DNA of 64,000 nucleotides from Bacteroides muris (ex Afrizal et al. 2022) (GCF_004793475.1 NZ_SRYZ01000021.1:1-64000), one strand, 5' to 3'. Shown: positions 44,961-54,881, counted from the first letter of the stretch. Notes: a model not told the origin generated them from the sequence alone. Made by a program: numbers and translations.

Positions 44961-47141
44961 ATGAAGCAAAAACATCTTTTGATGAGTCTGGCTATCTTGG
45001 CAACGGGCATTCCTGCGAGTGCTCAGACCCGGAATAGTGTGAAAACTACTTTTCAAACCTCACGCGAGTGGAAGCCTGCCATCGACAATAGGGCTGATGC
45101 CGTGATGGTGTATGGAGTAGGGGGAAATCCCTCGGACAAGTCACGCAAGCTCTCTTTCGAGGAACGTGTGAAATCCTGGAAAGATCGTGGATATACCATT
45201 CATTTTATGACCGGCATTGCCTGGGGCGAATACCAGGACTACTTCACCGGACAGTGGGACGGGAAATGTCATTTGGACGAGGGACAGGTCACGCAGGCCG
45301 GAGACACGATATGGCACGGTCATATGGTGCCCTATATCGTACCATCGGAGAATTTTTTAAGTTATCTGAAAGAGAGACATGTGAAGAGGGTAATCGATGC
45401 CGGTGTGGACGCCATCTTCATGGAGGAACCTGAATTCTGGGCAAGAGCCGGTTATAGTGAGTCCTTTAAGAAGGAATGGAAAAACTACTATGGCTTCGAC
45501 TGGAGACCGCAACATGAGTCTCCGGAAAATACTTACTTGTCGAGCAAACTCAAGTATTACTTGTACTATCGTGCGCTGAATGAAGTCTTCACCTTTGCCA
45601 AGGAATATGGTAAAAGCAAAGGGATGGACGTGAAGTGCTACGTTCCCACCCACTCGCTGGTGAACTATTCGCAATGGCAGATTGTCAGTCCGGAAGCAAG
45701 TCTTGCTTCACTTCCTTGCGTGGACGGTTACATAGCCCAGGTATGGACCGGAACTTCGCGTGAGCCGAATTTCTTTGACGGTCGCAAACGTGAGCGTGTG
45801 TTTGAGACTGCCTATCTGGAGTATGGCTCCATGGAGTCGATGACTGCTCCCACCGGTCGTAAGATGTTCTTCCTGACCGACCCTATTGAAGACTGGCCGC
45901 GTGACTGGGCAGATTATAAGAAGAATTATCAGGCCACCTTTACGGCACAATTGCTCTATCCCAACATAGCCGATTACGAAGTGATGCCTTGGCCGGAACG
46001 TATCTACGAAGGACTATACCGTACAAGTGCCAATAGCGATAAGAAAGAACGCATTCCCTGTTTCTATTCCACACAGATGCAAGTGATGATTAATGCCTTG
46101 AACCGTATGCCTCTGACCGATAAGAAACTGACCGGAAGCGAAGGATTCAGCGTACTGATGGCGAATTCCTTGATGTTCCAGCGTTTCCCTACGCACAACG
46201 GATATGAAGATCCGCAACTTGCCAACTTCTACGGTCAGGCGTTGCCTTTACTCAAACGGGGCGTGCCCGTCAAGACCGTCCACATTGAGAACCTTGGCTA
46301 TAAAGAAGCGCTGGCTGACACAAAAGTGTTGCTGATGACTTATGCGAACATGAAACCGCTTGAGTCCGAAGCGCACAGCCGCATTGCCGATTGGGTGAAG
46401 AAGGGCGGGGTGCTGATTTACAGTGGGACGGACAACGACCCATTTCAGAATGTAAGAGAATGGTGGAATACCAACGGGCATAACTATGCAACTCCTTCCG
46501 CACATCTTTTTGAGCAGATGGGACTCCCTGCCAGACCGGAACAGGGAGAATACAGTTACGGTAAGGGAACCGTATGTATTGTCCGTACCGACCCTAAAGA
46601 TTATGTCCTGCATGAAGGCGGTGACAAAGATTTTTTGTATCTTGCAGCCCGAATGTACGAGCAGAATGCCAAAGCGGGGAAACTGGAATTCAAAAATAAT
46701 TTCTATCTGCAAAGGGGGGATTACGACTTGGTTGCTGTGCTTGAAGAGAGCGTGAGCGACGAGCCGTTTACTGTGGAAGGATGTTTGATTGACCTTTTCG
46801 ACCCTCAATTACCGATATGCACTTCCAAGCGGATAAATCCGGGTGAACAAGCCTTGTTGCTGAATGTGGAGCGCGTGGCCGGTAAGAAGAAGCCTCAGGT
46901 TCTGGCTTCGGCAAGTCGGGAAGAACAGGAAGAACGCGGAAAAGGCCGGTACTCCTATGTGGCGAAAAGTCCTGCCGAGACTTCAAACGTATCGCGGGTG
47001 CTGTTGCCCCGTTGTCCTAAGAGTGTGACAGTTGACGGCAGAGAAGTATTCGATGCCGAGCGTTGGCATGCAGCAAGCCATACCTATTTGATAGAATTTG
47101 AGAATAATCCTGACGGAGTGTCAGTGAAGTTTTGCTGGTAA
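44961..47141 (+). CDS. Unassigned secreted glycosidase-like protein (TIM barrel plus GATase-like domain)
   Basis: A 726-residue protein with a signal peptide (LAILATGIPASA-QT). Residues about 30-380 look like a TIM barrel of the glycosidase kind: SWKDRGYTIHFMTGIAWGEY, then AGVDAIFMEEPEFWARAGYS with paired Glu residues that could be catalytic. About 400-570 resembles the class-I-amidotransferase-like domain of GH42-type enzymes (VLLMTYANMKPLESEAHSRI, KKGGVLIYSGTDNDPF). A beta-rich C-terminus follows. I cannot place it in a numbered GH family. Position inside a GH76/GH92 operon argues that it attacks a linkage or decoration of the same glycan. Confidence 0.65.
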   Translation: MKQKHLLMSLAILATGIPASAQTRNSVKTTFQTSREWKPAIDNRADAVMVYGVGGNPSDKSRKLSFEERVKSWKDRGYTIHFMTGIAWGEYQDYFTGQWDGKCHLDEGQVTQAGDTIWHGHMVPYIVPSENFLSYLKERHVKRVIDAGVDAIFMEEPEFWARAGYSESFKKEWKNYYGFDWRPQHESPENTYLSSKLKYYLYYRALNEVFTFAKEYGKSKGMDVKCYVPTHSLVNYSQWQIVSPEASLASLPCVDGYIAQVWTGTSREPNFFDGRKRERVFETAYLEYGSMESMTAPTGRKMFFLTDPIEDWPRDWADYKKNYQATFTAQLLYPNIADYEVMPWPERIYEGLYRTSANSDKKERIPCFYSTQMQVMINALNRMPLTDKKLTGSEGFSVLMANSLMFQRFPTHNGYEDPQLANFYGQALPLLKRGVPVKTVHIENLGYKEALADTKVLLMTYANMKPLESEAHSRIADWVKKGGVLIYSGTDNDPFQNVREWWNTNGHNYATPSAHLFEQMGLPARPEQGEYSYGKGTVCIVRTDPKDYVLHEGGDKDFLYLAARMYEQNAKAGKLEFKNNFYLQRGDYDLVAVLEESVSDEPFTVEGCLIDLFDPQLPICTSKRINPGEQALLLNVERVAGKKKPQVLASASREEQEERGKGRYSYVAKSPAETSNVSRVLLPRCPKSVTVDGREVFDAERWHAASHTYLIEFENNPDGVSVKFCW

Positions 47142-47200
47142 TCTCGGCCCTTTTATTTTTTTAAGTGTAACAACATAAACAATTACTTTATATAACCAAT

Positions 47201-49690
47201 ATGAGAAAAAAGCTTTTATACACCTTGTTGGCATCATGCCTTTTTGCATGCAGTGACAAGGGTACGTCTTACGACGTCATAAAGAACGACTTGAGAGCAC
47301 CTGCCTACCCGCTTGTAACTATCGACCCTTATGCCAGTGCATGGTCTATGAGTGACAACCTTTACGACAGCCCCGTGCGGCATTGGACGGGTAAGGATTT
47401 CCCGCTGGTTGGCGTGTTGAAGGTGGACGGTGTTTCCTACCGTTTCATGGGAACCGAGGAATTGGAGATGAATGCCATCGTTCCTACCTCGCAGCAAGGG
47501 GACTGGACGGGCCGGTATACCACGGAGAAGCCTGCGGGCGATTGGACTTCTGCCGTTTACGACGATTCCAAATGGAAGTCGGACCGCGGTGCCTTTGGTA
47601 CTAAAGAAAATGAGCCTACGGCCAAGACTCAATGGGGAACCCGCAATATCTGGGTGCGCCGTACGGTAACTATCGACCATGATTTGGCCGGTATTCCTGT
47701 CTATCTGGAATTCTCCAACGATGACGATGCCGTGTTCTATATCAACGGAGTGAAGATATACAGTACCGGAACCACATGCAACAAGAACAAAGTTGTGAAA
47801 CTTCCCGATGAGGCTTTAGCAGCCTTGAAGCAAGGGGATAACATCATTGCCGCGGAATGTATCAATCCTGTTGGTAACGGCTTGCTCGACTTCGGCCTGC
47901 AGATTCCGAAACATCTGGAAACCGTGTTTGGCAAAACTGCCGTGCAGACCTCTGCCGACGTGCAGCCCATGCAGACACACTACGCTTTTACTTGTGGTGA
48001 TGTCGACCTGAAAGTCACCTTTACGGCACCTCTCTTCATGGAAGACCTGAAGCTGCTGAGCCGTCCCGTGAATTACCTTACTTATAGTGTTGCTGCCCGT
48101 GACGGCAAGGAACATGAGGTGGAGGTGTATTTTGAGGCTTCTCCGCGCTGGGCGCTCGACCAACCTTACCAGCAATCAGCAAGCAAGGGATATGAAGCAG
48201 ACGGACTGCTCTACCTGAAGAGTGGAAGCAAGGAACAGGACATCCTGGCAAAGCAGGGTGATGACCTCCGCATTGACTGGGGATATTTCTACATGGTTGC
48301 CGGCAAGGAAAACACTGCATACAGTGTCGGCAACAGTACCGAACTGCGCAAGAACTTCGTGAACGGAACCATGAACTCAGCTTCGCTCGAGGGAGAGGAT
48401 AGCAATGGAAACATGGCTTTGGTGCGTAGCTATGGCAAAGTGAAGAATATCACCGACAAGATAATGCTTGGATATGACGACATTTATTCCATCCAATACT
48501 TCGGTACAAACTTGCGTCCTTACTGGAACTCGAAAGGCGACCGCACCATCGAGGCGGAAATGCTGGCTGCCTACAATGAGTATGACAAATTGCTGGCACG
48601 TTGCTATGCCTTCGATAAGAAGTTGATGGAAGATGCTTCGGCGGCAGGAGGCAAGGAATATGCCGACCTTTGCGCGTTGGCCTACCGTCAGTCCATTGCC
48701 GCCCACAAACTGGTGGAAGCCCCCAACGGTGACCTGTTGTGGCTGTCGAAGGAGAACAACAGCAACGGCTGTATCAACACCGTAGACCTGACTTACCCCT
48801 CGGCTCCCCTTTATCTGATTTATAATCCTGAACTGGAGAAAGGCATGATGAACGGTATCTTCCATTATAGTGAAAGCGGTAAATGGACCAAGCCCTTCGC
48901 TGCCCATGATTTGGGAACTTATCCTCTTGCCAACGGGCAGGTATACGGAGGCGACATGCCGGTGGAAGAGAGTGGAAATATGCTGATTCTTACGGCTGCC
49001 ATTGCTGCTGTAGAAGGCAATGCCGACTATGCTGCCAAGCATTGGGAAGTTCTCACCACCTGGACTGATTATCTGGTGGAAAAGGGACTCGACCCTGAAA
49101 ACCAACTCTGTACCGATGACTTTGCCGGACACTTTGCCCATAACACCAATCTCTCCATCAAGGCAATTCTAGGAGTAGCCTCTTATGGCCGGTTGGCCGA
49201 AATGCTCGGCAAGAAGGATGTTGCCGAAAGCTATACGATGAAGGCCCGCAAGATGGCAGCCGAATGGGGGCGCATGGCCAACGACGGTGACCATTATCGT
49301 CTGACCTTTGACAAGCCGGGCACCTGGAGCCAGAAGTACAATTTGGTTTGGGACAAATTGCTCGGATTGAACATCTTCGACAGCAAAATTGCAGAAATGG
49401 AGATACCTTATTACCTGACCAAGCAGAATATCTATGGTTTGCCCCTGGACAGTCGTGAGACTTACACCAAGACCGACTGGATCATGTGGACTGCCACTAT
49501 GGCTCCTGACTTGGCCACTTTCCGTGAATTCATCGTTCCTATGCATAAGTTCATGAACGAAACGATAGACCGCGTTCCTATGTCCGACTGGGTGTTTACC
49601 GACAAGCCCAACTGGCGTGGTTTCAAGGCGCGTTCGGTAGTAGGGGGATATTACATGAAGATGCTTGAGGCTAAATTGATGCAGAAATAA
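47201..49690 (+). CDS. DUF4964-DUF5127-DUF4965-DUF1793 protein (glutaminase-like)
   Basis: An 829-residue lipoprotein (ASCLFAC, Cys 17). The domain order by eye is DUF4964 (about 30-100, RAPAYPLVTIDPYASAWSMS), then an inserted beta-sandwich resembling the GH2 jelly-roll (about 105-230, NIWVRRTVTIDHDLAGIPVY). DUF5127 (about 245-480) and the alpha/alpha-barrel DUF4965/DUF1793 region (about 500-829, DFAGHFAHNTNLSIKAILGV; ETYTKTDWIMWTATMA) follow. This architecture is annotated as glutaminase in fungi and is common in Bacteroides glycan loci, where its true role is unclear. The barrel resembles clan-GH glycosidases. Confidence 0.82.
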   Translation: MRKKLLYTLLASCLFACSDKGTSYDVIKNDLRAPAYPLVTIDPYASAWSMSDNLYDSPVRHWTGKDFPLVGVLKVDGVSYRFMGTEELEMNAIVPTSQQGDWTGRYTTEKPAGDWTSAVYDDSKWKSDRGAFGTKENEPTAKTQWGTRNIWVRRTVTIDHDLAGIPVYLEFSNDDDAVFYINGVKIYSTGTTCNKNKVVKLPDEALAALKQGDNIIAAECINPVGNGLLDFGLQIPKHLETVFGKTAVQTSADVQPMQTHYAFTCGDVDLKVTFTAPLFMEDLKLLSRPVNYLTYSVAARDGKEHEVEVYFEASPRWALDQPYQQSASKGYEADGLLYLKSGSKEQDILAKQGDDLRIDWGYFYMVAGKENTAYSVGNSTELRKNFVNGTMNSASLEGEDSNGNMALVRSYGKVKNITDKIMLGYDDIYSIQYFGTNLRPYWNSKGDRTIEAEMLAAYNEYDKLLARCYAFDKKLMEDASAAGGKEYADLCALAYRQSIAAHKLVEAPNGDLLWLSKENNSNGCINTVDLTYPSAPLYLIYNPELEKGMMNGIFHYSESGKWTKPFAAHDLGTYPLANGQVYGGDMPVEESGNMLILTAAIAAVEGNADYAAKHWEVLTTWTDYLVEKGLDPENQLCTDDFAGHFAHNTNLSIKAILGVASYGRLAEMLGKKDVAESYTMKARKMAAEWGRMANDGDHYRLTFDKPGTWSQKYNLVWDKLLGLNIFDSKIAEMEIPYYLTKQNIYGLPLDSRETYTKTDWIMWTATMAPDLATFREFIVPMHKFMNETIDRVPMSDWVFTDKPNWRGFKARSVVGGYYMKMLEAKLMQK

Positions 49691-49692
49691 CA

Positions 49693-52017
49693 ATGATAAA
49701 ACTTATGTATATGAAACGATTTTTTGCATGGGGAGCCGCTTTCCTACTTGCAGGAGGCATGCAGGCGGCTTCACTGCCGGATGACGGAGAGAATACTCCG
49801 GTTGACTATGTCAGCACTTTGGTGGGAACACAGTCCAAACATGCTCTTTCTACCGGAAACACGTATCCGGCTGTAGCTATGCCTTGGGGTATGAATTTCT
49901 GGACTCCGCAGACCGGAACCATGGGCGACGGATGGGCCTATACTTACGATGCCGACAAGATTCGCGGCTTCAAGCAGACACATCAGCCCAGTCCGTGGAT
50001 TAACGACTACGGGCAGTTTGCCATCATGCCCGTCACCGGAAAGGTGGCTTTCGACCAGGACGAGCGTGCCAGTTGGTTTTCTCACAAAGCCGAGACTGCC
50101 ACTCCTTATTATTATAAGGTATATCTTGCCGACCATGACGTGACAACAGAGTTTGCTCCTACCGAGCGTGCCGCTGCTTTCCGCTTTACTTTCCCTGAAA
50201 CGGAAGAAGCCTATGTGGTGGTCGATGCCATGGACAATGGTTCTTTTGTGAAAATCATTCCGGCTGAACAGAAAATCATAGGCTACACCACCAAGAACAG
50301 TGGTGGCGTGCCTGAAAACTTCAAGAACTACTTTGTATTGCAGTTCGATAAGCCTTTTACTTATACTGCTGCCGTGAAGGATGGAAAGATTGACTCCCGC
50401 ACCACCGAGGCAGGCGCCAATCATGCCGGTGGCATCATCGGTTTCCACACCAGCCGTGGCGAGCAGGTGAATGTACGTGTGGCTTCTTCATTCATCAGTC
50501 ACGAGCAGGCCGAGCTGAACTTGAAGGAACTGGGCGGCCGGACGCTTGAGGAGGTGGCGAAGGCCGGGCGTGACGAGTGGAACCGTGTGCTGGGCCGCAT
50601 TGAAGTGCAGGATGCCGACCTTGACCGTCTGCGTACTTTTTACTCTTGTTTCTACCGTTCGGTACTTTTCCCGCGCAGTTTCTATGAGATAGATGCGCAA
50701 GGTCAGGTAATGCATTATAGCCCTTACAATGGCGAGGTGTTGCCCGGATATATGTTTACCGACACCGGTTTCTGGGATACTTTCCGTTGTCTTTTCCCCT
50801 TCCTCAACCTGATGTATCCGTCCATGAATGCCAAGATGCAGGAAGGATTGGCCAACACTTACAAAGAGAGTGGTTTCTTGCCCGAATGGGCCAGTCCGGG
50901 ACACCGTGGCTGCATGGTGGGCAACAATTCCGCCTCTGTGGTGGCGGATGCCTGGCTGAAAGGGCTACGTGGCTACGACATCGAGACATTATGGGAAGCT
51001 GTGAAGAGCGGTACGGAGAATGTGCATCCCAATGTTCCCTCTACCGGACGCTTGGGACATGAATATTACAACAAGCTGGGTTATGTGCCCTATAATGTGG
51101 GTATCAACGAAAATGTAGCCCGTACGCTGGAGTATGCCTATGACGATTGGTGCATCTACCAGTTGGGACTTTCGCTTGGCAAGTCGAAGAAAGAACTGGC
51201 CCCTTTTGCGAAACGCGCGCTGAACTACCGGAATCTTTTCGACCCTGCCTGCAAGCTGATGCGCGGCAAGAATGAAGACGGTACGTTCCAATCGCCGTTC
51301 AACCCTTTGAAGTGGGGTGATGCCTTCACCGAAGGAAACAGCTGGCACTATTCGTGGTCGGTTTTCCACGATCCGCAAGGACTCATTGATCTGATGGGAG
51401 GCAAGGATTCCTTCAACCAAATGATGGATTCCGTGTTTGTGTTGCCGCCTGTGTTCGACGAAAGCTATTATGGCAGTGTCATCCACGAAATCCGGGAGAT
51501 GCAGATTATGAACATGGGCAATTACGCTCACGGCAACCAGCCCATACAGCACATGATTTACCTCTATAACTATTCCTCCCAGCCGTGGAAGGCGCAGTAC
51601 TGGCTGCGTGAGGTTATGGAGCGCATGTACAATGCCAATCCCGACGGCTATTGCGGTGATGAGGATAACGGTCAGACATCTGCTTGGTACGTGTTTTCTG
51701 CTTTGGGATTCTATCCCGTCTGTCCGGGTACAGACCAGTATGTGCTGGGTGCTCCTCTTTTCCGTTCTGTGCGTCTGCACTTGGAAAATGGTAAGACTGT
51801 GGCGATTGAAGCTCCTGAGAATAGTCGTGCCAACCGCTACGTGCAGAAACTCACAGTGGACGGTGTTGACTATACACGCAACTATCTGACACATGAGCAA
51901 CTGATGAACGGTTCCTCACTGCGCTTCACTATGGACAATGTGCCCAACAAACAGCGTGGGGCAGGAGAGGAGGATGCTCCTTACTCCTTCTCGAAAACAC
52001 TTAAACAGAAGAAGTGA
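49693..52017 (+). CDS. GH92 alpha-mannosidase
   Basis: A 774-residue secreted enzyme of family GH92, calcium-dependent exo-acting alpha-mannosidases (mostly alpha-1,2). It has the N-terminal beta sandwich (YVSTLVGTQSKHALSTGNTY, TPQTGTMGDGWAYTYDADKI) and the alpha/alpha barrel with EGNSWHYSWSVFHDPQGLID, NYAHGNQPIQHMIYLYNY and the diagnostic GDEDNGQTSAWYVFSALGFY near 650. Signal peptide MKRFFAWGAAFLLAGGMQA. ATG 49711 is an equally good start. It lies three bases after the previous stop, so it is co-translated. It would trim mannose from the imported oligosaccharides. Confidence 0.95.
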   Translation: MIKLMYMKRFFAWGAAFLLAGGMQAASLPDDGENTPVDYVSTLVGTQSKHALSTGNTYPAVAMPWGMNFWTPQTGTMGDGWAYTYDADKIRGFKQTHQPSPWINDYGQFAIMPVTGKVAFDQDERASWFSHKAETATPYYYKVYLADHDVTTEFAPTERAAAFRFTFPETEEAYVVVDAMDNGSFVKIIPAEQKIIGYTTKNSGGVPENFKNYFVLQFDKPFTYTAAVKDGKIDSRTTEAGANHAGGIIGFHTSRGEQVNVRVASSFISHEQAELNLKELGGRTLEEVAKAGRDEWNRVLGRIEVQDADLDRLRTFYSCFYRSVLFPRSFYEIDAQGQVMHYSPYNGEVLPGYMFTDTGFWDTFRCLFPFLNLMYPSMNAKMQEGLANTYKESGFLPEWASPGHRGCMVGNNSASVVADAWLKGLRGYDIETLWEAVKSGTENVHPNVPSTGRLGHEYYNKLGYVPYNVGINENVARTLEYAYDDWCIYQLGLSLGKSKKELAPFAKRALNYRNLFDPACKLMRGKNEDGTFQSPFNPLKWGDAFTEGNSWHYSWSVFHDPQGLIDLMGGKDSFNQMMDSVFVLPPVFDESYYGSVIHEIREMQIMNMGNYAHGNQPIQHMIYLYNYSSQPWKAQYWLREVMERMYNANPDGYCGDEDNGQTSAWYVFSALGFYPVCPGTDQYVLGAPLFRSVRLHLENGKTVAIEAPENSRANRYVQKLTVDGVDYTRNYLTHEQLMNGSSLRFTMDNVPNKQRGAGEEDAPYSFSKTLKQKK

Positions 52018-52142
52018 TTTCAAAGCCAAAACCATAGCAATTAATGATGAGGGTGTGCCGAATGTCTGACGGAGTAATAGCTGAAAACATTCTGACACCT
52101 CTCTCTCTTGCGATAAATCATTGTTTGAAAACCCTATTTACC

Positions 52143-53147
52143 ATGAAACTTAAGAAACTTACTATTTACTGTTTGGCATTGTTTTGTGCCTTTTCTTCTC
52201 TTTACGCGCAATCTGGCAAGGAAGTTCAAAAGAAACGTAGCGGCAATCCGGTTTTCCCCGGTTGGTATGCCGACCCTGAGGGGGTAGTGCTGGACGGGAA
52301 ATTCTGGATTTATCCTACATATTCCGCTCCTTATGATGAACAGACTTTTATGGATGCTTATTCTTCGCCCGACTTGGTGCATTGGACCAAGCATCCACGT
52401 GTGCTTTCAAAGGAAAATATCCCATGGCTGCGCCGTGCTTTGTGGGCGCCGGCTGTCATCGAGGCCAATGACCGCTATTATCTTTTCTTCGGAGGAAACG
52501 ACATACAGAACAACTCTGAGATTGGCGGTATCGGGGTGGCTGTGGCAGACAATCCGGCAGGCCCTTTCAAAGATGTGCTGGGCAAACCCTTGATTGATAA
52601 GATTGTGAATGGCGCACAGCCCATCGACCAGTTTGTGTTCCGCGATGACGACGGCACTTGCTATATGTATTATGGAGGATGGGGGCATTGCAACATCGTG
52701 AAATTGTCTCCCGATTTACTTGGCGTCGTTCCTTTTGATGATGGTACAGTCTATAAAGAAGTGACTCCTCAAGACTATGTGGAAGGCCCTTTCATGTTGA
52801 AACGTAACGGAAAGTATTACTTCATGTGGTCGGAAGGCGGTTGGGGAAGTCCCGACTACCGTGTGGCCTATGCCATTGCCGACTCTCCTTTCGGACCGTT
52901 CCATCGCGAAGGGACAATTCTTCAGCAAGATGCCGATGTAGCCACCGGTGCCGGACATCATTCTGTGGTGCGTGGAAAAGGCAAGGATGAATGGTACATC
53001 ATTTACCACCGTCGCCCGTTGGGAGAGACGGCTGCAAACAGCCGTGCCACCTGCATTGACCGGATGTACTTTGACAAAAATGGAAAGATAAAACCGGTAC
53101 GTATGACTTTCGAGGGAGTGAAAGCTACCAAAACTCCACTTGACTAA
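52143..53147 (+). CDS. GH43-family glycosidase
   Basis: A 334-residue secreted five-bladed-propeller enzyme of family GH43. The three expected acidic residues are in place: D44 in WYADPEGV (base), D162 in AQPIDQFVFRDDDG (modulator) and E214 in DYVEGPFML (acid). Signal peptide MKLKKLTIYCLALFCAFSSLYA, hence ATG 52143 rather than ATG 52044. GH43 enzymes usually remove arabinose, xylose or galactose, so its presence with GH76/GH92 suggests that the target mannan carries a non-mannose cap or branch. It is the last enzyme of the locus. Confidence 0.88.
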   Translation: MKLKKLTIYCLALFCAFSSLYAQSGKEVQKKRSGNPVFPGWYADPEGVVLDGKFWIYPTYSAPYDEQTFMDAYSSPDLVHWTKHPRVLSKENIPWLRRALWAPAVIEANDRYYLFFGGNDIQNNSEIGGIGVAVADNPAGPFKDVLGKPLIDKIVNGAQPIDQFVFRDDDGTCYMYYGGWGHCNIVKLSPDLLGVVPFDDGTVYKEVTPQDYVEGPFMLKRNGKYYFMWSEGGWGSPDYRVAYAIADSPFGPFHREGTILQQDADVATGAGHHSVVRGKGKDEWYIIYHRRPLGETAANSRATCIDRMYFDKNGKIKPVRMTFEGVKATKTPLD

Positions 53148-53308
53148 TAGCAATTTTCAATTCAAATTAATATGAAGAAATATTTTTGGGGGTGAGTTGA
53201 TATTGAAGTTGGTTAATGGAGGGAAGGTGGATTTATTGGATAGCATCGATTAAGATATGACATGAAGAACTTATATGTGGTTCGAATAAATAGAAAACTT
53301 GAAATAAA

Positions 53309-54397
53309 ATGAAACGTATTGCTTTTTTGGATTATGTGCGCGTGTTTGCGTGTTTTTTGGTAATGCTGGTTCATGCCAGCGAGAATTTTTATGGAGCTGC
53401 CGGCTCTACGGACATGGCAGGACCGCAGTCCTTCCTTCAGAATGAGGCGGATAGATTGTGGGTATCAGTTTACGATGGCTTCTCCCGTATGTCCGTGCCT
53501 CTGTTCATGATTGTTTCGGCCTATCTGCTTGCACCGATGAAGAAAGGACAGAGTTGTTGGCAGTTTTATCGTAAACGTTTCCTGCGTATCATGCCGCCGT
53601 TCATCTTTTTTATGGTGCTGTACAGCACGTTGCCCATGTTGTGGGGGCAGATAGACGGAGAACAATCCCTGAACGACCTTTCACGTATCTGGCTGAACTT
53701 TCCTGCGCTTGCCGGGCACTTCTGGTTCATGTATCCGTTGATAAGCCTTTATCTGTTCATTCCGGTCATCTCACCGTGGCTGGAGAAGGTCTCGGCCAAG
53801 GAAGAACGTTTCTTCATCGGACTGTTCCTGGTTTCTACTTGTATACCTTTCCTCAACCGTTGGTTTGGCGAGGTGTGGGGACAGTGCTTCTGGAACGAAT
53901 ATCACATGTTATGGTATTTTTCGGGTTATTTGGGCTACCTTGTGCTGGCACATTATATCCGCGTGCATCTTGCCTGGGGGCGTTCCTTGCGTCTGAGGGT
54001 CGGTTTCCTGCTCATGCTGGCGGGCGCGGTGGCCACCATGTGGTCGTTCTATGTCCAGGCTGTTCCGGGAGTGGTTCATTCTACGCCGGTCATTGAGGTG
54101 GGATGGGCTTTCTGTACACTTAATTGCGTGGCGTTGACGGCAGGTACGTTTCTGTTGTTCAGCTGTATCGGCATTCCGCAGCCTCCGCGCATCATTGCCG
54201 AAATGTCGAAACTCAGCTACGGCATGTTCCTTATGCACATTTTCTGGCTCGGCTTGTGGGTGTCGGTGTTTAAGTCTGCATTGGGCTTGCCCACTGTAGC
54301 TGCCATTCCGGTTATAGCGATATGTACGTTTATCAGTTGTTTCGTGGCAACCAAGCTCATTTCGTTGATACCGGGCAGTAAGTGGATTATCGGGTAA
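53309..54397 (+). CDS. Membrane acyltransferase (Acyl_transf_3 / OafA-like)
   Basis: A 362-residue integral membrane protein with about ten hydrophobic helices and the family's N-terminal motif RVFACFLVMLVHASENF, whose His (about 23) is the expected catalytic residue. RKRFLRIMPPFIFF is the second conserved motif. It would O-acetylate (or otherwise acylate) a surface or envelope polysaccharide. It follows the glycan locus by 160 bases but no promoter was found in the gap, so membership of that operon is uncertain. Confidence 0.85.
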   Translation: MKRIAFLDYVRVFACFLVMLVHASENFYGAAGSTDMAGPQSFLQNEADRLWVSVYDGFSRMSVPLFMIVSAYLLAPMKKGQSCWQFYRKRFLRIMPPFIFFMVLYSTLPMLWGQIDGEQSLNDLSRIWLNFPALAGHFWFMYPLISLYLFIPVISPWLEKVSAKEERFFIGLFLVSTCIPFLNRWFGEVWGQCFWNEYHMLWYFSGYLGYLVLAHYIRVHLAWGRSLRLRVGFLLMLAGAVATMWSFYVQAVPGVVHSTPVIEVGWAFCTLNCVALTAGTFLLFSCIGIPQPPRIIAEMSKLSYGMFLMHIFWLGLWVSVFKSALGLPTVAAIPVIAICTFISCFVATKLISLIPGSKWIIG

Positions 54398-54543
54398 GGA
54401 TCTTGATTGCCAGGATTATGTGTGAATAGATTACTCATTCTTTTATTTCTTTCTTTCGGTTTGTCGGCTGGCTCCCGTACGGAAAAAGGTTGGAGGTGAA
54501 GGCTCAAGAACTGTCAATTGCCTGCCTCCAATTCCACAGCTAG

Positions 54544-54675
54544 CGGCTGCAGTGCTACTGCATAACGGCTGCAGTGCCACTGCATAGCGGTTGCAGTGCC
54601 ACTGCATAGCAGTTGCAGCGCCACTGCATAACGGTTGCAGCGCCACTGCAAAATGGATGCATTGTTTTTGCAGTG
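54544..54675. repeat. Tandem 22-bp repeat built on the palindrome TGCAGTGCCACTGCA
   Basis: Five units (54544-54653) and a decayed sixth (to 54675), each exactly 22 bases. The core TGCAGTGCCACTGCA is a palindrome with one central base; variants (TGCAGTGCTACTGCA, TGCAGCGCCACTGCA) keep most pairing. Linkers of seven bases (TAACGGC, TAGCGGT, TAGCAGT, TAACGGT) separate the cores. It lies 3' of the acyltransferase gene and 5' of mnmA. Confidence 0.92.
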
Positions 54676-54881
54676 CTTATCTGTTGATTCATACATGGTT
54701 ATGCTAAAAGGAAGAAATCTGCGATTAAAGACCGAAGCGCAGTCAAAAGAAGGCAGGAGCGTCTATGGAGTGTGATAGTGCGAAGAAAGGAGGTTTCACC
54801 GCAAAAGCCGATGAATAGGAGGATTGAGGAAGAAGGTGAAGGTGATGGAGGATGAAAATACTCTCTCTTTAGCTGAAAAAC

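Noticed and set aside
53172-53195. MKKYFWG-stop frame after the GH43 gene
   Set aside because: It could be the start of a deleted secreted protein, but seven codons are too few to support that.
54544-54675. CRISPR array or coding repeat
   Set aside because: Period is 22 bp with seven-base linkers and is not a multiple of three; the minus-strand frames across it have no start context or domain.
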